Assembly (NCBI GenBank): GCA_018806985.1
Contig: JADANN010000319.1
Coordinates: 186,001-250,000, forward strand
Direction: 5' to 3'
From: Angiostrongylus vasorum
Lineage: Eukaryota > Nematoda > Chromadorea > Rhabditida > Metastrongylidae
Length of the DNA: 64,000 bases
A program made the translations under genes and the position numbers. The notes beneath the pieces are model-generated. The model was not told where the DNA came from. It saw nothing but the letters and a program-made list of their open reading frames with translations, and searched no databases. Below are positions 10,933-23,157 of the stretch, piece by piece. Position 1 is the stretch's first letter. Every line of letters begins with the position of its first letter.

Positions 10933-13900
10933 TTAGCGACGACAAAAAAGGCATCGACAGATTGAGAGCACAAAACTGGCGATGAAGATTACGGCGATCA
11001 CGGCCAATACAACGATCACCCATGTCTGCAAGATAAAACAACAATCATCCTATGGCAATGAGTTGAGACCCCTTATAAACAGCGTAGAAATGGAACTGAG
11101 AAACATTTAGGAAGTAGAAGTGATGGACCGCTTCAACAGAAACGAAGTTTTGTTTTGTTTAGGTGTTGAAATGCAATGTACAGCGCTTGTTCATCCCCCG
11201 ACACGGTCACTTAAGCCGTGGAGGTCGACATTTTCACTTCAACAAAAGCGCAGTAGAAGAAAAGCAACGCCAAGGACAAGCGAATAAGTGCCTCCGTTTA
11301 TGACGTAAGGCAATGGCATAACCGATGAATAGCGACAAGACCTTGGTTTGTATAAAACGTCGCCGCAACAGAACTTAAACAACATGTCCACAATAATAAC
11401 AGTTTCCAGCTATACAGTCAGAACTCACACGAAGACTCCACCAGTCGCCATGCAGGAGATCAAGCGCAGGAGCACCGACATTGGCCAATTAAACACCGGG
11501 GCCATATTATTTTATAAAAAAACGTTTTACGAAATCCCCGTAGCGTAGGCTTTGTCACACATCCACTCCTCCATTATCCATCACCTCGACATTTGTTGCA
11601 GATTAAAATGAATTGTACTCTTTCGATGTATCAGTTAGAAGAAATGATCCACGAGGAAATGTTCCTCCGTAAATTTGCACCTCTCAAACAAGCCACCGAC
11701 AACTGACAAAACTAAAGTAACGGGGCGCCATACCTTTTTGAAATCAGCGGTGTTTTCGGAACTCTGTCATAAAAGATTTCCATATGTCATTCATGGAGTC
11801 TTTTTGAGATGTAAATGACGCATTAAAACCTTTTAAAAATATTCGCTGTTTAAGGTCCAAAAGACATACGTAAGGAGAAATACGGATAAGCTTCTCATAT
11901 GGTATAATGGATGAACAAGAACGATAGAGTAGAATTAAGCAAGCGTCCTCCAAGATAAACCACCCCTAACATGAGTGGACGTGTCTGTAAAATGAGGGTT
12001 AGCCTACGCCAACCAGCTATATTTGAAAACAGAGGGCACATATGGATGACAGAATGATGCTCCAAAAACATCGTCACCCTCATTGTGGCCTGCATGAGTC
12101 GCCAAAATGAATCATCGAAAGTTCCAAATTCCAAATAATTACATTCCTATTGTAAACCGGCATTTACAACTTCCGGTATGAATAATCAATGTACCTTATT
12201 TCATCGATAAGCTAACACGGCGTTTTTATCAAACACTTATTTGGTTATTGTTTCAACGTGTTCGCCTTCCTCAGAGCCGAAGATCCAAGTCGACGGCCCA
12301 CAGTCGTTCGTCCTCTCTATGTGGTGTCTCCGGGGTCGTGTCGAGTCGAATCTGCAGGATGGGTTGTCCATTGAAAAAAAATTATCATCGGCCAATCACT
12401 ATCGACAGCAATCGTCGAGTATAAAACAGCATCGTTGGGTGAGGTTAATTTGTTCGAGCAACGTTCCACTGAAGAAGATCCGAGTCGATACGATGATGAA
12501 GACACCACGTCAAGTATACGAACAACTGTGGGCAATCGACTCGGACCATCGGCTCTGAGAAAGACAAAGACGTCGAGACGTTTGCCCAGTAAATGTTTGG
12601 TAACAACCTCGTATTAGCTTACCAATAAAACACGACCAATCCTATTGAAATCCTGGCCTAGCTCTTTCACTGTTCGGTTATGGAAGTGTTTGGATGGGTG
12701 GATTGCAGTCAACTTGACCTTTTCAGGCTTTGAAGAAGGCGAACTCCGCCGAAACGTCAGCTTGCACATAAAGGATAAAGCAACAACCTTATGTTTGCTT
12801 ATCAACGAACAGTGAATTATTCCAAGAAAGGAGTAGACTGTGATTAACACAGCAGGCATCGCCCGTCTGCAATGTATTTGCAGTTTTTTCTAATCCTATT
12901 TCAACCAACCATCTACCATATTTCTACGGACCGAAATCTCGCAGACTGAATACACCATTAGGAACCAATGTCAACTCCAACAGTTTGCAGACCATAAGAC
13001 TAGCCAGCCAACAACCCAGAATGTTTCAGTACTTTCACTTCCATTTGTTCATTTAATAAAAAGTCAACGTAGCTGTGTAAACTGCAGCATGGATTTCCAT
13101 TAAAACGACAACAAGGAAGATTAAAGAATTTGGAAAGAAAGACATTCCAGAGTAAAAAATATAGGGTACGCTTCAGATGTCAGATGGGATATCAAACGTA
13201 TTGCAGGAAGACCACCGACCAGATGGTAAGAGTGTTTGACGAAAAGCCTAGACGAAAGATTTGATGCTCAACGAGTTCCTAAAGCGAGCAGAACCCACTG
13301 GTCTTGCACGCGACAGGAAAAAATGGAGGATTTACTGGCGCCCACCCGAGCCACTCGACAATCAACGGGACTACAGGTGATGCGCTTCAGATCACTTCAC
13401 CAAATGTCCTTTGTCAAAATTTGCACAAGTAGGAGCAAAATGTCGAAAAAAAGGGGTTCCACAAGAGGTGAAACCTTGTGGTGTGCTCTAATTTATTCAA
13501 CAAATAAATAAATAAACTCTCATAAAACTATAGATGTTTAAGGATCACAACTATAGCCACGTTTACCTATTACGTTCTGGATCACTTTCGGCGGAAGTTC
13601 GAAGAGTACGAAGATGCCTTGGTGGTTATACAAATATATGAGCACACAAACATATGGTTGTAAGAATTTATTAGCATTGAAATGAGATATTTTAATCATA
13701 AAATTAGCTTTTCTTTCTTTAACTTCTTGTAAAGCAAGCCATATCGGCAAAACAATGAATCCGGGAGCCACTTCCTGCTTTGTAACTAAATTCCTGTTAG
13801 GAATGCAGCAACGCTGCTTTACTATTTGCTGGAATTCAGACAGAAAACATCGGATTCTCCAGGTTTAGAAATCGTTCATCTGATGAACTCTGGCCGCATA

Positions 13901-14157
13901 CCATACTTGAATTTGAAGTTAGCACAAAATTTTATGCGATGTGCCGATATTTCTTTGCACACTATTTCGCCTACGGCTTCTTTGTAGCAAAGACCTGAAC
14001 TTGCACCATCACCTAAAATCCTGTACACCGAGATAAGTACCTGCAAGTTAAAACAGCAGTCCTTGTTCAAGTCACCACAGCATTTGTAATAGTGGAAAAC
14101 TGAAGAGCCTGGACATCTCGTGCCAACGAGCGGTACCGGACAAAACAGATCTCCGTC
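10933..14157 (-). CDS. Small Cys-rich single-pass membrane protein (two exons found)
   Basis: Two exons join in phase 0. Exon 14041-14157 (acceptor CTTTTAG, donor GTACTT) encodes 39 residues with CPVP, a CP, and YKCCGDLNKDCCF. Exon 10933-11025 (acceptor CTTGCAG) encodes 30 residues and a stop: one hydrophobic helix (WVIVVLAVIAVIFIASFVL) ending CRCLFCRR. Paired cysteines beside a membrane helix with a Cys/Arg cytoplasmic tail resemble small nematode membrane proteins and, loosely, the WBP1/VOPP1/Shisa layout. The tail cysteines could be palmitoylated; that is inference. The signal-peptide exon upstream of 14157 was not found. The 3-kb intron contains PLE tails and an RTE-1 tail. I cannot name the family with certainty. 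Confidence 0.6.
12190..12620. mobile_element. Inverted-tail PLE-derived element (family with 27.9 kb)
   Basis: Outer arms CATCGATAAGCTAACACGG (left) and GTATTAGCTTACCAATAAA (right) are inverted copies. Inside them hammerhead-like blocks face outward: 12250-12285 on minus and 12545-12580 on plus, with CGGCTCTGAG next to each. The interior includes CGATGATGAAGACACCACG, also found as a fragment near 36.98 kb. No coding capacity was seen. Confidence 0.7.
12640..12870 (+). mobile_element. Solo 3' tail of a Penelope-like element
   Basis: This matches the tail of the PLE at 60040-61190 (same order: TTCGGTTATGGAAGTGTTTG, AGTCAACTTGACCTTTTCAG, hammerhead-like motif, GTCAGCTTGCAC), with no coding part. 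It is a severely 5'-truncated copy or a non-autonomous derivative. It lies in the intron of the Cys-rich membrane-protein gene. Confidence 0.75.
12725..12765 (+). ncRNA. Hammerhead-like motif in the solo PLE tail
   Basis: AGGCT, TTGAAGA (first core C replaced by T), extra A, hairpin GGCG-AACTC-CGCC, GAAAC, GTC, AGCTT. Stem I forms five pairs (AGGCU with AGCUU, one G-U). The damaged C3 should abolish cleavage, so this is probably a decayed copy. Confidence 0.45.
13178..13400 (+). mobile_element. RTE-1 LINE 3' end
   Basis: It shares the terminal sequence of the RTE-1 copy at 49500-52310 (TTGCAGGAAGACCACCGACC, GATGCTCAACGAG, CAGAACCCACTGG, GGCGCCCACCCGAG), ending ACTACAGGTGATG. Only the last ~210 bp are present. 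Confidence 0.75.
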
Positions 14158-14929
14158 CTAAAAGCTAATCTTGGGAACGACGAAAAATTTTCTTGTGGCT
14201 CACAAATCTAAAATTCCTATCCATTGTATCATAAGCAATGTAAGACCTTTGAAATCATCTAATAGAGGAAAAATCTGGGATAACACGAAATAAACTGAAT
14301 AATGCGGACTGTATGAGAAAAATGTGGCTTAACATGGACAGGTGACCGAATCCTACTAGAATCCCAATTCATTTGTGATGTTTTCCCACACCTCATAATA
14401 TCTAACTGTAGTAAGAGCTTTAAAGGAAACAATGTCTGAGTTGCTCATCAACCTTTTATTATCGTAGGCTTAAAACATTTTTTTAAAACAACCAAAAGTA
14501 GCACAAAAGAGGATGACCTTATATGTTCTAGAAATTTTCGTCCACCCTGTTTTTTCTTTCTTTTTTTTCTTTTTAACTGCCAACTACTTTTCTTTTTTTC
14601 TGAAAGAAATACCTTAAAACTTTAGGAAAAGACTTCGTGCTAACACTGCACAAGTACACATAATTTTTCTAAAACGGCACAGAAATATAATCTTGTCAGA
14701 AGTTCCTTTCAAATCAGAATTTTCAGTACTACCGTGCCCAGTCCATTGCCCCTCTAATATCAACTACGCATAAAAAAGGTTAAATTATGATTATAACTAT
14801 AGCCTCACCTTAACTGGGTTCAATGCCAATTTGGGCTCCCCAGATCAATCCCGTTGACGGGTGACTGCTGATGGTAAAATATCGATAGAACAAGCTGAGA
14901 GACAGGCGAAACGAAAGACCCGCATGGTG

Positions 14930-15045
14930 TGGTGCTGAACGCGTTACTCCCCGGAAAGGACAATAGCGCGTTCGTTCCCCACCGCAGACACCTGCGGTCC
15001 GGAGTTTTGCAAATATCCCAGCATCACTAAAGTTATATCAACTAC
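14930..15045 (+). repeat. tRNA-like repeat family D
   Basis: Plus strand copy: GTGGTGCTGAACGCGTTACT, CCGGAAAGGACAATAGCG, CGTTCGTTCCCCACCGC, GGTCCGGAGTTTTGCAAATA. The flanking AACTGGGTTC block at 14812 also occurs near 3506 in a different arrangement. Confidence 0.62.
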
Positions 15046-15989
15046 GCATTTGGAGGAACGATTTTTACTTCCAGTAGATAAAATCCCGTTTGTTGAATCA
15101 TATCGCTTTCCGAAATGGCAAATTTGATGCTCAAAAATGAGAAAACGGACAAAGTAAATCTGTTAGTTAAAAATTTCAGGAAGGACAGACAGAACAAGAA
15201 TGGAAAGTAGAATGATAGAACTTGTAACTTGCTCGCGAATTCTCTAAATTCTAGCTTTCGAATTCTCTATATTCAGTTTTCCATGCATCCCCATTCACAT
15301 GAACCGTCTTCACTTTCATGTGCGAACCCTTAAATTTCTTGCATTCGTCCAGATATCTTACATCCCTAATTTATGAAGGTCTCTGAAATGGTGTGTGTGT
15401 GGTCCCAGTTGTTGCTAGATTGCTCTTTCGACTTTTTCATGAATGCTTATGAATGCTCATCAAGTTCATTCCTTTTTGGAATCTTAGAGATGGCCGTGCT
15501 AAAGCACTCCCAGCTCGTCAGTCACCACAAGCAGTCTACAGCTTTTGTGGATTAGAAGTAGCATGCGGATAGTGCGCTTTGTTAGCTCGATGACAATGGA
15601 AACAAGGGCTTCCATGTATTAATCAGCTATTTACTTTACTATCTCTCACTATTACTTCTTTTTATTTTACTACCACTGGGTTATCAGTGCCCAGTAAACA
15701 TTATCAGTTGCAATACAATCATTGGAATCTAAAAATGTTCACCAATAAAGAGCAAGTTTAGAATAAAATTTCCTGCTTTCGTACGATACATGTTTCAAAG
15801 AAAGAAGCATTTGAACAAGTGGAACCGCATGCTCCTCGAAAACCAGCATCACCACGAATGCGTTAATGGAGGATGGACTGCTGTAGATGAGTCCCCGTTT
15901 CTCATTCGTAGCGTTGTGGTTGTTTCCCGTATCACTCTAGTCATTATAAAAACGGATCAATGATTTAGTTCTAGCCAATTCCTAAAGCT

Positions 15990-16240
15990 GGTCATGCATT
16001 CGACTTTATTAAACGTTGCAAAGGTGATTAAATGAATATGTAGCCTGTTAAACGAATTGCAATGGTCAACAGATGTTTCAAGCCAGTATTTTTAGCCTCA
16101 CGGACGCCCGCTTTCAATTCGCCTACACTGGAGAAATGGAGGGCTTGGTGAGTGAGTACCGAATCGACGCGCGCAAGATCGAACCGTCAATCACGAGTTC
16201 ATTGTTGCACCTTTAATCAATGCGCTATATATGCCCTATC
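15990..16240 (-). mobile_element. SINE-B, degraded
   Basis: It retains CATGCATTCGACTTTATTAA, CAAAGGTGATTAAATG, GAGGGCTTGGTGAG and CAATGCGCTATATATGCCC in the family order, with heavy divergence. Confidence 0.55.
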
Positions 16241-16408
16241 TATCTATTAGCACTAAGTTCGTTAATGTACTTATATTTTGCAACATTTTTTGCAGTAACT
16301 ATTAGCACAACATGAATGAGGCTGAAAGATTCAATGTGTGTTCGGTTAAGCATTTTGGAAGATAACCTACGACCTACAGAAAACGCCACGTTTAGTCAAA
16401 ATCGAAAA

Positions 16409-16531
16409 TCACTTGGCACTCGCCTTAGTGGTGGTGACTTCGTTGACAGCATTCTTCGTTTCTTGTTGAATATCAGCAGCGAAAACGAAGCCGATAACGA
16501 CAATGGCAATGGCACAGAGACGGGCAAACAT
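16409..16531 (-). CDS. Putative 40-residue secreted peptide
   Basis: The frame starts MFARLCAIAIVVIGFVFA, a typical signal peptide (charged residue, hydrophobic core, Ala at the cleavage site). A short polar mature part follows, rich in Thr, Lys and Ala. One base before the ATG is CCTTACAG, a good acceptor for spliced-leader trans-splicing, which is common in nematodes. The open frame extends further upstream to an earlier ATG, but the signal peptide and acceptor support this start. The plus strand is also open here, so it may be coincidental. No homologue recognised. Confidence 0.4.
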   Translation of the reverse strand: MFARLCAIAIVVIGFVFAADIQQETKNAVNEVTTTKASAK

Positions 16532-16684
16532 TCTGTAAGGAACTTGATAGCAAAAATATGAAATTACATCAGGTTGAGTTCTAAGGGAGTCCACACAAAA
16601 AAGACAATAAATTTATCGCTGAAAACATCGTTACTATTTGAAGTCTTAAAGACAATGAGGATGTATAAAAGCAAGGAAACCAAG

Positions 16685-17125
16685 CACACACACACACACA
16701 TACACACACACACACACACGCACACACACGCACACACACGCACACACATATACACACACGCATACACACAAACACGCACACACACACACACACACCACAC
16801 ACACACACGCATACAAACACACACACGTGCGTGCACACACATTCACATACACACGCATACACACATACACACACGCATACACACACATCACACACACGCA
16901 TACAAGCACACACACGTGCGTGCACACGCATGCACATACACACGCATACACACATACACACACGCATACACACACAAACACGCACACACACACACGTAAA
17001 CACACATATACATACACACATACAACACACACACGCATACACAGATATACACACACACCACACACACACACGCATACACATACACATTTACACATTCATA
17101 CACATACACACATACGTATAAACAC
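16685..17125. repeat. CA-rich minisatellite with CG and higher-order structure
   Basis: About 440 bp of CA dinucleotides varied by CACACG, CATACA and GTGCGTGCAC steps. A segment with GTGCGTGCAC repeats with a period of about 89 bp (ATACAAACAC at 16811, ATACAAGCAC at 16900). Open frames on both strands are an artefact. Alternating purine-pyrimidine tracts such as this can adopt Z-DNA. Confidence 0.9.
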
Positions 17126-18712
17126 ACAAATTCTCCAACAACAATAAGTACTTCCAAGTAGTGGATATGTGATAGTGTATCCATATACGGAGCTGCAAAT
17201 GCATGTGTTCAATTTTAAGTAAGACTTTTTTGGCTCCAGAATGAGATATGAGTTAAAATTCCGGGTATCTGGAAACGATAGGTTTTCCAACAGTCACTTC
17301 AAACACACTTCACTTCATATTCACATACAAGTATTCCAAACCCATTAAAATTGTAAAAGTATGAATAGGCACTGATGACACATCATCCTTCATGCAGAAA
17401 CTTATTTACTTGGTTGCTTCAATCGTGACTACGCCTCTTTCCCTCTCTCAGTTGCTTCTTCTTGTTTTCTTTCTTCTCTCTGAACACAGGTACAAAAACA
17501 TATTATGATCCAGAGAGGACCACTTCATGGTCTTGCCATTTCTATAGTAGTTAGCTGTGCAAGCAGAGTTATGGAGTTTAAGAGTGCATTACTGGGAAAA
17601 CCTTTTAACACCGTTTGTATCACCGGAATAGGGAGGAGGTAGCGCAGTGGATAGTGATGCCGCTGAACAGGAACCAAAAGGCACTAGTTCGACCCCCGCT
17701 CAACGCTCTTCAGCATTCCGCGTGGGAACGCGTAAGCTTGCTATCTCTAAGATTGCAATGAGAATCGACTCGACAAACATTCTGCGATATTCATACGGAA
17801 AACGAAATCCTTAAGGAGCAACCGAAATAACAAACGAAATGTTCGAAAACCACTGAGGAGGATGAATGCTAGGAAGACGAATCGGATGCCAGAAATGTTG
17901 GGATCCGAAGAGTAGATGTGATGAAGGGTCATGTAAAAAAAAAGACGAGTCAACGGACTTGTTCCATAACGTCAATAAAGTTATGAAAGCTATGAAGTGA
18001 GGAAGATACACACTGAGACGTAGACCAAAAAAAAAAAAAAAAGAAGAAGAAAAAAAAGGAGAGGATTCACCACCTCAAGTCTTAGTTTAGGTACCCGTGC
18101 ATAACCAATTCTACTAAATGAAAAAATAAACTTTACATTCCCATGATCCACATTCAATTAAGCTTGGCATTGAGCAAATGATGCTCGACATTCTCGTTAA
18201 GAAAAAGCGAGATGTTACTCAAGTAACGAGAAACTTTACATTATTTCTTACTAAGTAAATCTTACAGTGTTTTAGCACGTGTTCGACACTTTTGTATTAC
18301 TTAAGCAACAAACCCTCATGGCAACCAGAACGACGCAGCGACTTTGTTTGCGCTTATGCATTATCGATTACGCTACCGTACGAAGAACGGCAATGCGATG
18401 AGGGAGATATCGATCGAATGACACTAGTATTCCACGGAATTAGTGATTTGTTGTGAAAGGATGTCATATTAGTAAAACTGGTGACGTTTGTGAACGAGAA
18501 CTACACGAACCACACTCTAACAATGACTCGAATGAATCACCACCATCAGTATGAATCACCTCGAAAGACTGGAAACGCCGACGTCACTGGCCATGATTGA
18601 CGGCAGCACAAAACATGGATCAGTGCAGTGTAGAACAAGCTGGAACCACATGATTTTCGATACTTGTGGTGATATATAATAAATCATGAAGTTATTCAAA
18701 ACTAGCAGTTTG
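17126..18712. other. No gene identified
   Basis: Apart from the tRNA-like stretch at 17630 and an A-rich tract at 18028-18060, nothing is recognised. Open frames are short and lack splice support. Confidence 0.4.
17630..17720 (+). repeat. tRNA-like sequence (probable SINE head)
   Basis: GAGGTAGCGCAGTGGATAG contains a box A, and AGTTCGACCCCC, about 40 bases later, is box B-like. The arms between do not fold as a standard tRNA. Probably the head of another tRNA-derived SINE; no second copy was found here. Confidence 0.5.
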
Positions 18713-19098
18713 TTGCCTCCTTCCGGTGTTCCTCATCGTGGTTGCGAATTTCTTCTAGGTGTCGGGCTCCGATGTACAGCAGAGGGATTCGTTACACCAG
18801 CAGGGCCTCCCAAGCTGAAAAGGAGTCCGACGTTTCCATCAACAAGCCCAGCTAACACTAAACCAATACCAGGATCCACCACCGTACTGGTATCAAACTA
18901 GTTGCATGGTGGCAAATCTTCCTCTGATCCACAACGGCGGCAACAATTTGCGGTGGTGACGACGTGCGGCAGACTTTCCCTGAGCTGACCTCGAAACTCC
19001 AGGGGACCAGAATGGGTACACAAGCAAGGCTCCGAAAAAGTGGAAATTATGCTGGGGACCGCACAAGCAGTGAAGACGGGCCATCTAAGTATCCAAGC
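18713..19098 (+). mobile_element. SINE-A copy
   Basis: Full length but diverged: CATCGTGGTTGCG, CGATGTACAGCAGAGGGATT, GACGTTTCCATCAACAAG, CTCTGATCCACAACGG, TTATGCTGGGGACCGCAC and the end CATCTAAGTATCCAAG. Confidence 0.82.
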
Positions 19099-19770
19099 AT
19101 TTTGTTAAATAGTGGATAGAATAACGAAAAAAGCTTTTTGTACACAAATTCAAGCTCAATAACATAAGTGTAGTAGTAACCGAGAATGTATTTATAAATG
19201 ACCGATACACTTTGATTTCGTCTTTGTTTTTACTTCTTCTTACACACTTAACAGGAGTCCCCAATGTTTTGCGCAATATCCTAGCAAGTGGTTCTCAGTG
19301 GAAGCCGAACTATGAGTGACCGACTTCAATAATTCTACCAAGAAATTTGGTCTAGAGGAAACGTATCTCATGGAAGAACATGAAGATCCACAAGGCGGCT
19401 ACCTTCTCATCAAACACTGGAAACAGACGACCTTATAACAAAAGTGCAAGGTTCTTCGTGTTAGTGAAGTGTGTGGGGAGCACAATGAGTGACCCTGACG
19501 GGCAACAAGGACGAATGTTGAGTTTACTGGCAACAGCCCTCGTTACTCGGTAGCCAGTGAGACTTTGTAGATGATATGTTCTGTACAGGTGCACAATCTA
19601 CTACTTTCCACTAATAAATGAACTACGGAAGTCAGCACACATTAAATTCGCCTGTAGAGAACTCTTCTATAAACAACTGATCGCACTCGAAGCGACGATA
19701 ACCTTGCGTGGTTCCGAAACAGACGGTAAGAACTGATAATTGGGTTCCCATAGGCACCAATTTTCATTAA

Positions 19771-19985
19771 AAAAAAGATAAAGCTCTACGCGTTGACCTA
19801 TCCCTAACGGATGCGAGATTCGACTTCATTAAGCATCGTTGGAGGTGAGTGAATGCATATTTGGCCTTTGCAATGACTCGCGATGACTCGCGATGGCCTA
19901 CTGATGTATCGAGCCAGTGCTGCTATCCTCCCATACAAGTCTGGTATCAATTTACCGACCTTGGACTCCGCCCACTGCGCTACAA
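19771..19985 (-). mobile_element. SINE-B with internal deletion
   Basis: The body is intact (GATAAAGCTCTACGCGTTGA, TTCGACTTCATTAAGCATCG, CGAGCCAGTGCTGCTATCCT), but most of the head between the CCGACC block and the box A end (CCCACTGCGCTACA) is deleted. A 10-bp unit (ATGACTCGCG) is doubled near 19875. Confidence 0.78.
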
Positions 19986-20510
19986 TATTCGTACTTGTTG
20001 TCAACTTACTGCTAAGATCTAAGTTTCATTTTCTATATCGAACATTTACGCGACGACTCAAAAACGTTAACGTCTAAACATTAATCCAAACGATGTCGAA
20101 AAATGGACATAATTCAGGCTTAATATGTCCTTATCGAATATCACAATATTTATAAGTAGAACCACCTTAAGAAAAGCGGTCTCATTTTTTCGTTCTAAGG
20201 ATTTTTCCTGTCAGACAAGACGTCCAATTTCTAATCCGTGCGGGTCCGCAAGAAGAAATGGAGCACAACTAGTCTAATCGATATCCCAGAGTCACCGCGC
20301 CGCCCGTTCGCTCTTTGCTTGGATGGCTGCCAGTGATGTTTGTCGGGTACGTAATTACGGCTGGAAGTCGTTTATCCAAATGAGGACAGCATATCGACTA
20401 ACCCTGAGTAGAACAGAAGCCATCAATTTCATTGTGATTCCATCCCAAGTTATTGGATACAAACAACCGGATTTACTTTGACTGGTGGTCGCTTTTCAGT
20501 CGATAACAAA

Positions 20511-20762
20511 GTAAAGGATAACGAGAAAACGTTTCTGCGTTGACTAATTCCTTAGGGATGCTTCATACACTCGACTCCATTAAGCATTGTCATGATGAAT
20601 GAATGCATGCTTGGCTAATAGTCAATACTTTTATCTTCCCGAGCAAGTAGGTACCGATTTGCTGAGCTTGATGGGATGGCGGTTTTGGTTGAGATGAGGA
20701 GCTTGAGTGATGGAACTAAAGAGCATGCGTGCACCTCTTACCATTGCGCTACACACGCCGAT
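20511..20762 (-). mobile_element. SINE-B, diverged
   Basis: The family order is kept: AAGGATAACGAGAAAACG, CTCCATTAAGCATTGTC, GGTACCGATTTGCTGAGC, and the head end CCATTGCGCTACACACGCC. Confidence 0.65.
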
Positions 20763-22939
20763 TGAGGAATACTTTGGATCAGCAAGTTATTTAATGACTC
20801 TTACACCAACATTATTTATGGATAAAAGCACCTTTTAGTTATGGATATTGGATCAAAAACAACTGATGGATCGCTCTGAACGTCTAACGGTTCTTTGACT
20901 GAGTTTTACTCCTTCGCTTATTCGATCGCAAATTTTGAAACCTAACCGGAACGAGGCTGTGGGCTAAATTCCTAATGAGGAAATGTGCATTCAAGTCTAA
21001 GAAGTAACAAAGCGTAGCAACTCGTTTTTGTTAACCGACGGGACGTTCTCCATCTCGCCAACAAATTTCCTCTAATATGACGGCGATTGGTAATGGTTTA
21101 CTGTTAGCTGTATTACTTGAATACTTGTATTTCTGGATGACAATCACGAACTCGCTCTCATCTTCGGATAATGTGCTGGAATGATGGACCTATAGTTTAA
21201 ACCTCGGCATGACACCCAAGGTCTCAGTCTAGCCATGATAACTAGGTGGAATATTGGAGAGATAGGCTAGCTGAAATCATCTAATGAATCAAACATTGTG
21301 CAAACGCTGGTGCATTGTTTAAACCAATTCTGAACGAAGTCGAAAACATTAAAAAACGATGATACATTCGTAATTTTGGTATAGTTCTCATCGAAAGGGA
21401 GAGCTTAGAACACATAATTTGGAATTATCACAGTACAACGGCGGCCCAGAGCTATCCGGACGTCTCAAAACTTAAACCTGTGGGAGAAAATATCACGAGA
21501 ACCAACAACGATGAGAGATCAGAAATTTCGATGTGAACTCAAGCCGAACTCGAAAAGAAACGAAGTGTGTAAAGGACATAGCAGAGACTATAGAAACATT
21601 CTGAATTGCAAAAATAAGAATCAGAAATCTAATCAAAGAATACATATTGATTAGTCACACCGAGGTTAAAGGAAAGTCGGTTTCGAAATATTACTATGCA
21701 AAAATACGAGATTTTTGTAAAAATCTCCTTAGAGAGAAGTGTAGAAAGATGGGTTATGGTGCTCGAATAGTTTCGTGGTATGTGAGAAAGCAAACGCAGT
21801 CATATGTGTACTGTGGCAGAGTAACCCAAGTGAATCAACCCTGAATCATTGAACCTAACACATAAGAAAAAAAAAAACGTGAAAACTTCCAACAATCACA
21901 ATAGTTCGCACTGAAATCGTAAAACGGATGGATTACTATAACATCGATGAAAGAAAAAACCGGTAGCGAGTACAGTGATAATCCGATGTTGTCGATATGG
22001 CTTAAAGGGGAGTTCAATCAAATTGGAGAGCACTAGGTGGATAGAAGACTACAATTATTTGAATGTTGAATACCGTTTTTGGCACTGTCTAGCAAGTTCT
22101 GTCTGGAAGAAATCCAGGAAAAGATTGCCAATTTGCTGTCATGTGACATTTCCATCATGATAATCGTCGTTTCTACAACTGTACTAAAGTGACAAATGAA
22201 TATCTCAAATCTTTATGTTGTTCGTTCCATCAATGAAGGTTTGATGTCAGAGTTAGGAAACTGCAGAAAAACTGCTGTAACATCTATTATACTACTATTT
22301 TGTTCATCTATTTTAAACTATTCTATTGTTCCATACCATTCTTTCTCGATTTACTCGATTTCGTAACAGCTTCGTGTAAGCTGAATAGCCTAAAAATGTC
22401 TTTGAATAGCCTTGAAGGACTAAACAGAGCTTACCGGGGATAATAAGTCTCACTTAATAGTAAGAAGCCGAAAAACGTTAGCAAACCATCTCTCAACATC
22501 ACTATCATTCTAGGAAACAGCTTAATAATGACAACAAGGTTTAAATTAATGCAACCAGTAGCTTTCCCTCACAACTAAGGAAGACGTTTGAGTGAAGCGC
22601 TGGCAGCAAAATGGAATCTTCACAAATACTTTCATTCCTCATTTCATTTCATTTTCATCCCCACATCCTTCATCCTTACACGTGTGCAGTTAAGCATGTA
22701 AATCCAAAAACTAGAATGGTAATGACATAGGAAACATTTTACAATAAGTAAACGAAAAATTCATCACAGTTTCAGTCGAACAGAAAAAATTACACTCAAA
22801 TGGCTTTCTGCTAGCATTTCCATTCTAGGAAATGATCGGATTTTTCATAAGGAGATTTTCGATGTGGGCAATTCCTCATTACAAAAATTCTGCATCAGAA
22901 TTCCCTTTAACACTCAGATCTCTAGAATTGTCAATGGAA
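20763..22939. other. No gene identified
   Basis: AT-rich sequence with no family match. A CACACCGAGGTTAAAGGAAA stretch at 21656 resembles the outer flank of the PLE-tail elements (CCGAGGTT...AAAGTCGGT). Confidence 0.4.
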
Positions 22940-23095
22940 CTATAAACGCGTTAGCTCCGGAAAGGGTAATAATAGAGCGGGTTCGATCCGCAACGCATAC
23001 ATCTGCGGTATGAAGCTTTACAAATATCTTAGCATCATCGTGGTTCTATTCTACATCATACTTTGCCATGAAAAAAGAGAATAAACAGAAAATAA
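22940..23095 (+). repeat. tRNA-like repeat family D
   Basis: CGCGTTAGCTCCGGAAAGGG, box B GGGTTCGATCC, ACAAATATCTTAGCATCATC, then the tail TTTGCCATGAAAAAAGAG, shared with the repeat at 37777. Confidence 0.62.
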
Positions 23096-23157
23096 AACGT
23101 GATTACATTGTCAATAAAAGTATGAAAGTAGTAAAAATTGGTTAGCCATTTATTCTT

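Noticed and set aside
11348..11548. Plus-strand frame after a TATAAAA-like box.
   Set aside because: No splice support or family match, and a competing minus frame exists; too weak to call.
16564..17184. Long Cys/Val and His/Thr open frames on both strands.
   Set aside because: They are translations of the CA minisatellite.
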